From the NCBI GenBank assembly GCA_017447745.1, contig JAFSMW010000199.1, positions 1 through 34,110 of the forward strand: DNA of 34,110 nucleotides, in the 5' to 3' direction. The position numbers were made by a program, and so were the translations under genes. This stretch comes from Thermoguttaceae bacterium. GTDB lineage: Bacteria > Planctomycetota > Planctomycetia > Pirellulales > Thermoguttaceae. The first letter of the stretch is position 1. The number at the start of each line of letters is the position of its first letter. The notes beneath the pieces are model-generated. The model did not search any database. It was not told where the DNA came from and worked only from the letters and a program-made list of their open reading frames with translations. This document shows, one piece after another, positions 1 through 8,600 of the stretch.

Positions 1-160
1 ACAGCTTCCGATTCGCAGACTAGGGAAATATGCTTTATGCTTAGTTCAACAAGCCAAAACACGTAAGAAACTTTTTGATTATTATCAAAATTTTTCTTAT
101 TCACCTACTTGACTTCATTACAGAAACTCCGTTACCGCCTTCCATTAACCAATCGGCGCG

Positions 161-187
161 AATCCGTTTAATCCGTTAAATCTGTGT
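161..187. repeat. Three tandem nonamers, AATCCGTTT-like
   Basis: Three consecutive 9-bp units read AATCCGTTT, AATCCGTTA and AATCTGTGT. A comparable but different nonamer array (AACTTTGCG, three copies) lies at 20605-20631. The function is unknown; it may be an intergenic filler repeat. Confidence 0.6.
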
Positions 188-210
188 GCGAGTTGACCTG
201 CACAAAATGC

Positions 211-276
211 AAGCGACCAACGGGAGCGGGTATTGGCAAGCGCGCGGCAGCGCGGATCGGGAGCGGCGCCTCGCCG
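211..276 (+). repeat. GC-rich dispersed repeat, copy 1 (family B)
   Basis: The unit begins AAGCGACCAACGGGAGCG and continues through a GCGCG...GCGCGG hairpin. The same unit recurs at 20401 and 23096 in the same orientation, with a partial inverted copy at 3375-3392. This copy ends directly at the stop codon of the minus-strand protease gene, so it lies in the 3' region of that transcript. The last 20 bp diverge from the other copies and lack the CCCCCG/CGGGGG hairpin. Confidence 0.7.
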
Positions 277-2001
277 TTATTCTCCGACTTTGAACAGCCC
301 GTAGGTTGATCCGGCGTTGGTAACTTTGATTACCGTTGGGAAATTGTCTTTGAATTCGCTGAACGTTACCGTCCAGGGGATGGAGGGGGCGTTCGGCTCG
401 AAGAGTTCAATTTGCGCCAGGTCGCCGGTTTGAGCGTCAAAATAGAATTCCGTCTTTACGCCGCCGTAGCTGGAAACGAGGCAGTTGTACATTTTCCCGT
501 CTTCGGAAAGCGGGAACTGCCCGAGGTACGTCAGCCCTTTGAGGAACTCGTCGTCTGCGATAACCATTTTATACCAGGCGAATAGAGCCGGGGCGAGGAA
601 CCCGGCGTTTGCCGGCGTTGACTGAACCGACCAGTCAGCGGCGGAAGCCGTTTTGATGGTCGTTTCCGGCAAGGTTACGGTCAGCCCGTCGGCGGAAAAT
701 GCCATGGTAAACGCTGCGCCGTCTTCCAAGACGCCTTTGAGCGCTGCCAGTTTGGACGCTTCCGGCTTTTTCCACGCCTTGAGCGTATTGTCTTTGGCGA
801 GTTTGTTATAGTAGTAATTGACGTATCCCGGCCGCTTTTCGTAAACGGCTTTTACGACGTCCGGCAAGACGGGGCCTTCCGCCTGTTTTTTAATCTGCTC
901 TTCGATTTTCTTTCGCTGTTCCGGCGGCAGATTGGGCGGGAGCTTGGAAAGGTCGAACTTCTTTTTGGGCGAAACCTTATCCATCAGTTCCGTTTCGCTG
1001 TGAACGCCGCTGAGACGAACGACGATTGTTTTCGGCTCGGACATGGCTTTCCCGCTCTTGTCCGGTTCGCGGTACTCAATCGGGACGCGCCAGGATTTCG
1101 GGTACGTTCCCAAAGCGTTTTTGAACTCGTTGACCGTATAAATGCGTCGAGAGCCAAACTTGAGCAGGACGTCGTTTTCCCGCAAGCCCTGAACGTAGGC
1201 GTCGGAGCTTTCGAGAATGTCCTGAATTGCCGGTCTGCCGTTGGAATCGGACTTGGCGAGCGCGCCCAAGGTGGAGTGGTCGCACCAAAGCCCAGCGCGA
1301 AGCTGGGGAATAAACCGCTTGATCTGGTTGATTGAAATGGCGTATCCGACGCCGACGTTGACGCGCCCTCGCTTTTCAAACGAACAGCGGCCGTTGATCC
1401 CGATAACCTCGCCCTTGAGGTTGAACAGCGGTCCGCCGGAGTTGCCGGGGTTGACCGAGGCGTCCGTTTGGATGCAGTCAGCGTATTCCAAGAGCGTGTC
1501 TGCCGGGTACTGATACCGATGAACGCCGGAAATCAAGCCGAAAGAGACGGTCGGCTGAAAGTCTTCCGCCAAGAGGAACGGGTTGCCCAGGACGAGCGCC
1601 CAGTCGCCTTGACGAACCGTGTCGCTGTCTCCGAGGGGAGAGCAGGGGAAATCGTTTCGTCCGAGAAGCTGAATCAGCGCGACGTCGCCTACTGGGTCGA
1701 TTCCAACGACAACGGCGTCGTAGAGTTTCCCGTCGTTCAACCCGACTTTCGCGAACGGACCGCACGGCTGAACGACGTGGTAGTTTGTCAAACAGAACCC
1801 GTCTGGGGTGAAAATAACGCCGGATCCGCCGCCTTTTCCATCGGACGAGAATATCGACGCGGCAGACGGGGCTATCTTTTCGATCACCGCAATGCGGGCG
1901 GCTTCGAGTTGATCGACGTCTGAAACGGCAGGTTCGTCGCAGTGTGCAGCGGCTGTAAGTCCAATCCAAATCAGGAGAAGGTATTTAAATGATGCGTTCA
2001 T
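277..2001 (-). CDS. Secreted HtrA/DegP-like trypsin-type serine protease with PDZ-like domain
   Basis: Residues 1-21 form a signal peptide with a short hydrophobic core (LLLIWIGLTAAA), so the protein should act outside the cytoplasmic membrane. A chymotrypsin-fold protease domain follows, and its full triad is visible: His75 (TNYHVV), Asp106 (VGDVALI) and Ser188 (NPGNSGGP). Residues about 240-315 resemble a PDZ domain (ENDVLLKFGSRRI). A charged linker near 345-375 leads to a C-terminal domain of about 200 residues that I do not recognise. At 574 residues it is longer than a typical DegP and has one PDZ-like unit, so it is probably a planctomycete-specific trypsin-like protease rather than a true DegP orthologue. 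A good sigma70-type promoter lies at 2051-2078. No Shine-Dalgarno sequence is visible. The gene is divergent from the epimerase gene. Confidence 0.9.
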   Translation of the reverse strand: MNASFKYLLLIWIGLTAAAHCDEPAVSDVDQLEAARIAVIEKIAPSAASIFSSDGKGGGSGVIFTPDGFCLTNYHVVQPCGPFAKVGLNDGKLYDAVVVGIDPVGDVALIQLLGRNDFPCSPLGDSDTVRQGDWALVLGNPFLLAEDFQPTVSFGLISGVHRYQYPADTLLEYADCIQTDASVNPGNSGGPLFNLKGEVIGINGRCSFEKRGRVNVGVGYAISINQIKRFIPQLRAGLWCDHSTLGALAKSDSNGRPAIQDILESSDAYVQGLRENDVLLKFGSRRIYTVNEFKNALGTYPKSWRVPIEYREPDKSGKAMSEPKTIVVRLSGVHSETELMDKVSPKKKFDLSKLPPNLPPEQRKKIEEQIKKQAEGPVLPDVVKAVYEKRPGYVNYYYNKLAKDNTLKAWKKPEASKLAALKGVLEDGAAFTMAFSADGLTVTLPETTIKTASAADWSVQSTPANAGFLAPALFAWYKMVIADDEFLKGLTYLGQFPLSEDGKMYNCLVSSYGGVKTEFYFDAQTGDLAQIELFEPNAPSIPWTVTFSEFKDNFPTVIKVTNAGSTYGLFKVGE

Positions 2002-2050
2002 GGGAATTGGTGTAAACTTTTAGGGTATTGATAAAAATCTATTTTTAATT

Positions 2051-2078
2051 ATTATATTCATTGTTCAGGTTATGTCAA
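2051..2078 (-). promoter_or_regulatory. Sigma70-type promoter of the protease gene
   Basis: Read on the minus strand, TTGACA (2078-2073) is followed after 16 bp by TATAAT (2056-2051). Both hexamers match the consensus perfectly. The -10 box lies about 50 bp upstream of the protease ATG, a normal leader length. The assignment is based on sequence only. Confidence 0.6.
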
Positions 2079-2181
2079 TAATATAGAGACAAATCCTGGA
2101 ATTAAAATTAGAATATTATTCAGTCGATAAATACGCGAGAGGAGTTGGAAGTGAGTAGTAATATAGAGGCTTTGCGATAGC

Positions 2182-2247
2182 ATTGAACCGCTAAAGCGGT
2201 TCTAGAGGAACGCTTCGCGTCAATTACTCATTACTAATTACTAATTA
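2182..2247 (-). repeat. Leader repeat (family A) abutting the epimerase start codon
   Basis: This 65-bp unit has a hairpin AACCGCTAAAGCGGTT, a second GC element (GAACGCTTCGCGTC) and an array of 7-bp AATTACT-like units. Its reverse complement matches 5392-5456 at all but a few positions. It ends 4 bp before the ATG at 2252, so it would form most of the 5' leader of the epimerase mRNA. Relative to the downstream gene, the order is hairpin, GC element, heptads, ATG. The same order is found before apt and before the enolase-like gene. Confidence 0.8.
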
Positions 2248-2251
2248 TATC

Positions 2252-3289
2252 ATGTCTGTTTGCACCGTAACCGGGGCGACGGGGTTTATCGGCTCGCATC
2301 TGGTTAGAAAACTGCTGGAAAACGGAGAAACCGTTCGATGTCTGGTTCGAGCAAGCTCGAATACTGACCGGCTTAACGGTTTGGACGTGGAATTGAGGCA
2401 AACAGATTTCAGCGACATCAATTCTCTTAAACGCGGAATTCAAGGGTCTGATATTGTCTATCATTGCGCCGGGTGTATAACATCTCTGCATGAAGAGGAA
2501 ATGTATCAGACCAACTGCGAGAATACAAAGCGTCTGGCGCAGGCGTGTATGAATTCGGATTCGGCGCCGAAATTTATGTATGTGTCTTCTTTGGCGGCAG
2601 GCGGTCCGATGCCGGGCAAAGACGCGCCGCTGCGGGAAGAATGGATGACAGAAACCCCCGTTTCCATCTACGGCAAAAGCAAACTGGCGGCGGAAAGGGA
2701 ATTGAGAAAGCTCAGTCCCAATTTGCCGATTTCCATCGTTCGTCCTCCGATGGTTCTCGGTCCCGCCGACAAGAGCACTCTGAAAATGTTTCGAGCGATT
2801 CAGAATACCGGTTTTCATTGCTGTCCCGGCTGGGAGAGAAAACATTACACCGTAGTCTTTTCGGACGACGTTGTCCAAACGCTTGTTTTGGCGGCGGAAA
2901 AAGGAACTCGCCTGACTGACTGTACTCAGTCCGGCGATCCGAAGAATTCTTATCAAAGCGGAATCTATTACGTTGCCCGGGATGAGAATCCGGAATACGG
3001 CGAGTTGGGCGAACTGATTGGCAAAAAGCTGGGACGAAAATGGACGATTGCCTGGCATTTCGCCCGACCGGTTTTCTGGACGATTTGCACGGTTGCCGAC
3101 GCTTTTCATCGTATGCTCAACCACCCCTCAATTGTCAATCGTGATAAAGCCGTGGAAGCTCTTGCCGGCAACTGGATTTGTTCTAACGAGAAAGCCAAAA
3201 GAGAACTCGGATTTATCACTAACGGCGATTTATCCAGTCATTTAGAAGCAGTTATCGCCGATTTTCGCGCTCACGGCGAGTTAAAGTAA
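2252..3289 (+). CDS. NAD(P)-dependent epimerase/dehydratase, extended SDR family
   Basis: This is a 345-residue extended short-chain dehydrogenase/reductase. The N-terminal Rossmann fold has the dinucleotide motif TGATGFIG (Gly8, Gly11, Gly14). The active site has Ser112/Ser113 (YVSS) and the catalytic pair Tyr140 and Lys144 in YGKSK. Conserved family elements such as HCAG and SIVRPPMVLGP follow. It resembles NAD-dependent sugar-nucleotide epimerases, HpnA-type enzymes, 3-beta-hydroxysteroid dehydrogenases and dihydroflavonol reductases, so the substrate cannot be assigned. It is expected to be cytoplasmic. The start is favoured because the Rossmann motif begins within eight residues. No Shine-Dalgarno sequence is present; the repeat at 2182-2247 runs to within 4 bp of the ATG. 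The gene converges on the enolase-like gene. Confidence 0.88.
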   Translation: MSVCTVTGATGFIGSHLVRKLLENGETVRCLVRASSNTDRLNGLDVELRQTDFSDINSLKRGIQGSDIVYHCAGCITSLHEEEMYQTNCENTKRLAQACMNSDSAPKFMYVSSLAAGGPMPGKDAPLREEWMTETPVSIYGKSKLAAERELRKLSPNLPISIVRPPMVLGPADKSTLKMFRAIQNTGFHCCPGWERKHYTVVFSDDVVQTLVLAAEKGTRLTDCTQSGDPKNSYQSGIYYVARDENPEYGELGELIGKKLGRKWTIAWHFARPVFWTICTVADAFHRMLNHPSIVNRDKAVEALAGNWICSNEKAKRELGFITNGDLSSHLEAVIADFRAHGELK

Positions 3290-3290
3290 A

Positions 3291-3410
3291 AGTTAGGAGT
3301 GAGGAATGATGAGTGAGGAGTTGGCGCAAGCGCTTTTTCCATCTCGCAACTCGCCTTACGGCGAAAGCGTAACTGCGCTCCCGTTGGTCGCTCCGTTACC
3401 GCCTTTCATT
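3291..3410. repeat. Composite intergenic repeat between convergent genes
   Basis: Starting 1 bp after the epimerase stop codon, five 7-bp units (AGTTAGG, AGTGAGG, AATGATG, AGTGAGG, AGTTGGC) lead to a GGCGCAAGCGC core. An inverted fragment of family B follows at 3375-3392, then a 20-bp stretch shared with 127-146. The next gene's stop codon is at 3425, so repeats fill nearly the whole gap. The small plus-strand reading frame here is not credible as a gene. Confidence 0.6.
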
Positions 3411-3424
3411 TCTAGCAACTGTTA

Positions 3425-4705
3425 TCAGCTGATTTCAAACGACTGTTCTGTCAAGTCGTCGAGAACGTCCATGTCTGGTTCCAAGCCCCAGCCGGGGGCG
3501 TCGGAAAGGCGAATCTGCAATCCGTCGTCCGTCTTTTCGAGTTCGTCTGCGGGGAAGAGCAGGGCGTCAAAGCATTCGTTGGCGTCGAACCACGGAACGG
3601 GGAACCGAGTCGGCTGACCGCATCTGACAAGGTCGGCGCCTGATTGGTTGTGGGAATCTTCGAATCCGGCTTGTTCGGAGTTATAACCTGGACCTTCTGC
3701 CTGTGCGGCTTCGCACCCGAAACCGAACATGGCGTTGTTCTTTTGACTTGCCAAAGCGTACATCTGACGTTGCCCCAGCGGCGTTGTCAGTTCGCTCCAA
3801 ACCCGGGCGCCGACGTTGAACTGCTTGCATTGCGCCAGCTGCGATTTCGTCTTAATCCAGCCGCCGACTCGCTGCGGGTTGAATCCGTACAGGTCAGCCG
3901 CGCGCGCTTCAACTGCTATGCCAAGCATGTCCGGGTTGGAAAGCCCGTCCGTCATGCCAAAGGGAATTTTCAGGCTTTCGCACATTTGGGCGGAAAGCGA
4001 CAAATTGTACTGCGAAAACGGCTGATTGTACAGAATTGGGCAGAAGTCCCGGAATCGATAGAGCATGTCTGAATGCTGTTCCTCTAACGCCCCGTCGAAC
4101 GACAGGAAAAACATGCTCTCGCCCAGCGCTGACCACAGCGCGTTGACCATGGAAAAGTCCCAGCCGGGGCGAATTTTTAGTTCGAAGAAATTGAACCCGT
4201 CTGTTACAGCTTTGGCGACTCTGTTATAGAATGCGTCGAAATCGTCTTCCTGATCGTAAGAGATGTAGACGTCCAGCGGCGGCAGCTCCGACGCTTTTGG
4301 CGCGGTAACGTCGAACCCGCCGGGCGTTTCCGGATACAAATACTGCACCGCAGACTTGCCAGCAATCTTGGCGCAGGCGTCCAACAGCGCGCATTCCAGC
4401 AGATACTTTGCTGAATTCGCGCCTTGAAATTTCGACCATTTCTCGGTCATGTCCGACGGCAGCGAAAACTCCTCGCCAAGCCACAGCGGCGCCAGCAGCG
4501 TTTGCGCGGTGAAAAAGACGCTCTCCGTCCATTCGTCGCTCAGACGCGGTTCAAGCGGAACGCTGACTTCCCCCCAGCCGCACTGGTCGCCGACCCAGAC
4601 ACGCGCCAGAATGCTCGACAGAGCCGTCTGCCGATACTGCGGCGGTCCGTACGGACGTTTAAGAGGAACGGTTATCTGATACAGCTCGATGGAGTCCAGT
4701 TGCAT
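3425..4705 (-). CDS. Divergent enolase-superfamily protein, OSBS/N-acylamino acid racemase-like
   Basis: The 426-residue protein has the two-domain enolase-superfamily layout: an N-terminal capping domain (VPLKRPYG, GWGEVSVPLEP) and a barrel. It is closest in pattern to the MenC type 2/N-acylamino acid racemase group. Aligned to that family, Lys177 (ELKIRPGWD) matches the first catalytic lysine, and Asp204 (SFDGA) and Asp253 (MTDGLS) match two metal ligands. The third ligand, normally Glu in IEQPL, is Asn227 (YNQPF). The second catalytic lysine, normally in IKPGRVGG, is Asn276 (FNPQRVGG). Normal o-succinylbenzoate synthase activity is therefore doubtful; I infer an altered reaction or a non-catalytic role. 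An extra C-terminal stretch of about 60 residues is unfamiliar. It lies downstream of apt on the same strand and may be co-transcribed. Confidence 0.75.
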   Translation of the reverse strand: MQLDSIELYQITVPLKRPYGPPQYRQTALSSILARVWVGDQCGWGEVSVPLEPRLSDEWTESVFFTAQTLLAPLWLGEEFSLPSDMTEKWSKFQGANSAKYLLECALLDACAKIAGKSAVQYLYPETPGGFDVTAPKASELPPLDVYISYDQEDDFDAFYNRVAKAVTDGFNFFELKIRPGWDFSMVNALWSALGESMFFLSFDGALEEQHSDMLYRFRDFCPILYNQPFSQYNLSLSAQMCESLKIPFGMTDGLSNPDMLGIAVEARAADLYGFNPQRVGGWIKTKSQLAQCKQFNVGARVWSELTTPLGQRQMYALASQKNNAMFGFGCEAAQAEGPGYNSEQAGFEDSHNQSGADLVRCGQPTRFPVPWFDANECFDALLFPADELEKTDDGLQIRLSDAPGWGLEPDMDVLDDLTEQSFEIS

Positions 4706-4713
4706 GGCTATTT

Positions 4714-4864
4714 AGGCAGTAGGCAGTAGACAGTAGATAATAGCGCGAAGCGCTTCCGTTAGAACCGCGTAGCGGTTCAATATTAGGAGGGAATAGGGCG
4801 TAGGGAATAGACAATAGGGGACACGTTTTAAAAAACTACTGCCTACTGTCTATTGCCTACTGCC
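4714..4864. repeat. Composite heptad repeat with inverted arms between apt and the enolase-like gene
   Basis: The left array (4714-4739) has GGCAGTA/GACAGTA units. A family A-like core at 4743-4782 contains GCGCGAAGCGC and AACCGCGTAGCGGTT. An array of GGAATAG-type units runs over about 4786-4820. The right array (about 4836-4864) has TACTGCC/TACTGTC units, the reverse complement of the left one. The right end touches the apt stop codon, and the left end is 8 bp from the enolase-like ATG. The arms could pair into a long stem in the RNA between the two genes. Confidence 0.75.
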
Positions 4865-5386
4865 TTAGTTCTCGTGTAGTTCAACCAGCGTTTCGACGGG
4901 GACAGGGGCGAGTTTAGCGCGTCCGCCAAGGTCAACCAGTTCGATAACAAAGGCGCATCCGACCGGGGTTCCGCCTGCTTTTTCGATGAGCTTGCAAGCC
5001 GCTTCCGCCGTGCCGCCGATGGCGATCAGGTCGTCGATAAACGCCACGCGAGAACCGGCAGGGACGTCCGATTCGTGAACGTGGAGTTCGTTGGTTCCGT
5101 ATTCCAGCTCATACTGATAAGAAACCGTCTTTCCCGGGAGTTTGCCCGGCTTGCGGAGCAGAACGAAGGGCAATCTCATTTTCAGAGCGATTACCGACCC
5201 GAAAATAAATCCGCGCGCTTCCGCCGCTGCAATTACCGTCGGGTTCCAGGGCTTGATCTTTTCAATCATCTGATTGCACGTTTCCTCAAAAACGTCAGGG
5301 TCAAGCAGCAGAGAGGTAATGTCTCTAAACAGAATGCCAGGTTTCGGGAAATCCGGAATAATGCGAATGTGATCTGCAATGTTCAT
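4865..5386 (-). CDS. apt: Adenine phosphoribosyltransferase
   Basis: The 173-residue length is normal for this enzyme, which converts adenine and PRPP into AMP and pyrophosphate in cytoplasmic purine salvage. The N-terminus (IPDFPKPGILFRDIT) and the AAAEARGFIFG segment are diagnostic. The PRPP-binding loop is VAFIDDLIAIGGTAEA, with the acidic pair at Asp118-Asp119. The usual Thr of DDLLATGGT is Ile123 here, a small deviation in the loop; the following GGTA is intact. The start is supported by the conserved first 20 residues. A family A repeat lies 5 bp upstream of the ATG, and no Shine-Dalgarno sequence is visible. The enolase-like gene follows on the same strand after a 159-bp repeat-filled gap. 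Confidence 0.95.
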   Translation of the reverse strand: MNIADHIRIIPDFPKPGILFRDITSLLLDPDVFEETCNQMIEKIKPWNPTVIAAAEARGFIFGSVIALKMRLPFVLLRKPGKLPGKTVSYQYELEYGTNELHVHESDVPAGSRVAFIDDLIAIGGTAEAACKLIEKAGGTPVGCAFVIELVDLGGRAKLAPVPVETLVELHEN

Positions 5387-5391
5387 AATAC

Positions 5392-5506
5392 AATTAGTAA
5401 TTAGTGATTAGTAATTGACGCGAAGCGTTCCACTAGAACCGCTTTAGCGGTTCAATATCAGTAGCCGTGGGTTTTAACCCACGGAATTAGTAATTGACGC
5501 GAAGCG
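5392..5506 (+). repeat. Leader repeat (family A) before apt, plus a second partial unit
   Basis: The unit at 5392-5456 has 7-bp AATTAGT-like repeats, then GACGCGAAGCGTTCC, then the hairpin AACCGCTTTAGCGGTT. It is almost identical to the inverse of 2182-2247. A second hairpin, CCGTGGGTT-TT-AACCCACGG, lies at 5465-5484 and is followed by a partial unit (AATTAGTAATTGACGCGAAGCG) at 5485-5506. For the minus-strand apt gene this forms the 5' leader, with heptads nearest the ATG. The stretch 5507-5608 beyond it shows nothing I can name. Confidence 0.8.
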
Positions 5507-5608
5507 ATCGTCGGAAGTTAATTTGAGTCCCTTTCGACAGAAACGCTGTCGGCGAAATATATATTATAATTATACCGCAGATTTTATGGAAAGGAAGGGG
5601 GATAGAAT

Positions 5609-5689
5609 AGTTAGGAGTTAGGAGTGAGGAGTGAGGAGTTTCGCAAAGCGCTATATCAACTCCTCACTCCTAATTCCTCACTCCTAACT
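5609..5689. repeat. Inverted heptad arrays, possible 3' stem-loop of the giant gene
   Basis: A 32-bp arm of AGTTAGG/AGTGAGG units (5609-5640), a 17-bp loop containing GCAAAGCGC (5641-5657) and a near-complementary arm (5658-5689) make a very long hairpin. It sits 4 bp beyond the stop codon of the giant gene. It could stabilise the 3' end or terminate transcription, but no T-tract follows on the minus strand. Confidence 0.7.
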
Positions 5690-5693
5690 TAGT

Positions 5694-8600
5694 TTACAGC
5701 GTTGGGAAAATATCCTCCAATGCAATATCGACCGGGTCTTTGGAAACCGGGGTCGGGTCTGCCAACGAGTCGTCCCAGTCAAAGAGGGAGTCTTCGTCGT
5801 TCAAAACCGCCGCCTGAACGGACGTAAATTCTGAACTGACGGACGGCTGCGACTGGTATTCTGTAACAACGCGTTCGATGGTAATTGTCGCGTTGAGCGC
5901 TGCGCTGTTTGAAGCGACAACCGGAGTTATCTGCTCGACAACAGGCGTTGACGCTTGCGGCGCCGGAGCGCTTTCGACTTTTATCAACTCAACTGCGACA
6001 GGTTCGGCGCTTTGCGGAACTTCGTCGACAACGACAGGAATTGGAGCGCTAACCGGTTCTGAAACCGCGCTGGCAGGCAACGCTGCGGGGGCGGCTGCCA
6101 TGCGTTCCTTCATTTTTGTCATGAAGTTTGCCGGGAAGGAAATGCTTTGACCATTGACGCGTCCATAACCGAAGTTCGTCGCGAAGGTAATAAAGTCCTG
6201 AACGTCAATCAGGTTGGTTGAGTCGTAGTCTTCGTACCAGGAAGCGTTGGCTCTGTTCGGCTGACTTCCAAAGTAAGTCGCGAAAGAGATAAAGTCGTTG
6301 ACGTCAACAGTATTGCTGTCGTCCACATCGTAAATAACGGGCCAGACTTCGGTCGTGGTTTGTGTAACGTTTTGGTTGACGGCGGAACCGCCTTTGGCGC
6401 GTCCGAGATTGTACGGCGAAACCGTAATTCCCGTTGTGGCGCATTCGCCTGTTTTGAACGCGTCGATTGCAACGCCCGCCCCGTTTTCCGCTGGCGAGAA
6501 CTGAATTCGCCCCAGCAGGACTTTGGAACCGTCCGCGCCCATGCCGTCAAGGTTGGTTTGACCGGAGACGATAATCTGTCCGTTGACCAGAATCATGGAG
6601 AACGTCCCGTTGGCGCCGGAGAACGCTGGCGCGGTTTGATATACAAACTCGCCGTCCTGCGTAACCGGGGCGAACATATCGGAGTCGTACGAAATAATCA
6701 GGTTGACTTCTCCAACGGAAGACGCATCCATTTCCGCCCAGAGTTCCAGATAGAAGTTTTGCCATTCGTGAATCCATTCTTCCGCGACGACAGTCTCGCT
6801 TTGCCCGTCGTCGCCGATGGAAGCGGATGACGCGGTTGAAACGACTGCCGAAATCGACATCGACGCGTCGGTTTTGATAAACGGTATGACGTACTGGTTG
6901 TCAACGAGGTTTGCCAACGGCTTGCCGCTGACGCTGAGAATGACGTTGCCATCCAGGTTAAGATGGTATTCCGTTTCCATCGCCAGCGTGTCTGAACTGG
7001 TAACGGTCAGCGTGTGTGTATCATCGTTGTAGGCAAAATGAAGGTCAGCCGGCTCCCAGGGAATGAACTCGTCCAGAGGCGCGTAATACATCTCGAACGA
7101 GACGGCGTCGCGCCAGTGGGCGTTTGCGGACAGCTCGACGTTTTCCTCGAACGTAACGTCGATCTGGAACTGGTCGTCATTAATCGCAACCTGCGACGTA
7201 ACAGCGATAACATCCAGCGGAATCGTGTAGTCAAGGACGTAGTCCGTCGTCATGGACAGCCCGTTGGTTGTAACGAAGTTCTCCTTTTTGAATGTAATCT
7301 GAACGTTTTCGTTCTTGTACGGATAAGAATCCAGCAGTTCGATGGTAACGGTCTTTTTGTCCTGGCTGAGCGAGATGGACTTGACGTTGATTTCCGCGCC
7401 GCTGCACAATACCGTAACCGGATTTTGCGAGAGGTTGATCAAGTCCTGACGAAGCGCGTCGGAGAACGTTACAGAAACGGTCTGCATCTTGTAATCCAGC
7501 AGCGTTCCGTAGTCCGGAGATGCGCTGACAACCTTCAAAGCGGTGGTGTTGTCAATGCCCTGATTGGAAAGTCGCATCGAGTACTCGCCTCCGGTTTCTC
7601 CCGTATTGACGAGTCTGAAAACGTAGTCTCCCGACCCGAGGGATGAACTGATTGCCGCTTTCCAGCCGGTAGCCGTCGCCGTTAACGGGGCTTCCGTTTC
7701 TCTCGCACTGTTGGCGCGTCGATAGTACAGCTTGACGCTTGACAGGTTTGAAATGGGGGAACTGGCTTTGTTTATAATGACGTTAATCGCCTTGGTGGCG
7801 TCGATGTAACAGGCGTACTCGTCGTCCGTGTTGGGGGTGGAGTAGGTGAACACAACGCCGCTTCTGGGCGAATCGAGTTCGTTTTCCGGACGCTGTCCAA
7901 CGGCTCCGATGGCTAACGTGTCTGCGTCCAGAGCAATTGACGTCCCGACAAACGCGCCCATCATGGTTTCTCCGGCTAAGACGTCCTGCTGAGGCGTCCA
8001 CTGGTCAAACGCGTTGAGTTCGAATACAGTCGCCTTTCCGGTGTACGGGAGAAGTGTCGTGTTATTGACTTCAAACGAATAGTACATGGAGCCAACGACG
8101 AGGCAGGAGTCGTTCATCGCCAGCGCGGAGCCGAACATTTCGCCGTCCTGTTCGCCGTAAAGCATGTCGGAGTAGGTTACAGAGCCGTTTGAGTACTTGT
8201 AAATATAGACAACGCCGTTGGAGTCGTAGCCTCCATACGATGCTTGCGGCGCGCTGACGAGAATGTAGTCTCCGTAAACGAGGACTTCAGAACCAAACAT
8301 CGCGTTGGCGCTGACTTCCAAAATGTTGTCTTCTGAAACGCTGTTACTGTCCATCAAAGACAGAGTTTCCAGCTGCTCCCAGACAGAGGTTTGAGCGTTA
8401 TATTGATAAACGAACGCCAAGCCGACGTTGTCTTTCCAGCCGGAGCCGGAAATGTATCCTGCGCTTTGCGGCGCGCCGACAACCATCAAATTGCTTCCCT
8501 GCTTTGTATTGACGCTCACGCTGGAGCCGAATCCCTGAATGGAGTAATCGTCAATCGTATTGACGTCATTTTGAGTAATGGGCGAATTCGTTTCCAGAAC

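Larger units (their letters stand above)
1..276. other. Non-coding region left of the protease gene
   Basis: I see no credible gene here. An AT-rich hairpin lies at 73-90 (TTTTGAT, loop TATT, ATCAAAA) and is followed by five T residues, so it could be a weak plus-strand terminator for a gene outside the window. A 20-bp stretch at 127-146 (CTCCGTTACC...) recurs with one mismatch at 3391-3410. A nonamer array (161-187) and one copy of the GC-rich dispersed repeat (211-276) fill the rest, up to the protease stop codon at 277. Confidence 0.6.

Noticed and set aside
3306..3617. Plus-strand reading frame of about 100 codons
   Set aside because: It is built from the intergenic repeat and the antisense of the enolase-like gene; its translation has no recognisable features.
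2182..5689. CRISPR array suggested by regularly repeated short units
   Set aside because: Units are 7 bp in direct contact, without 25-40 bp repeats or unique spacers, and no cas gene is present.
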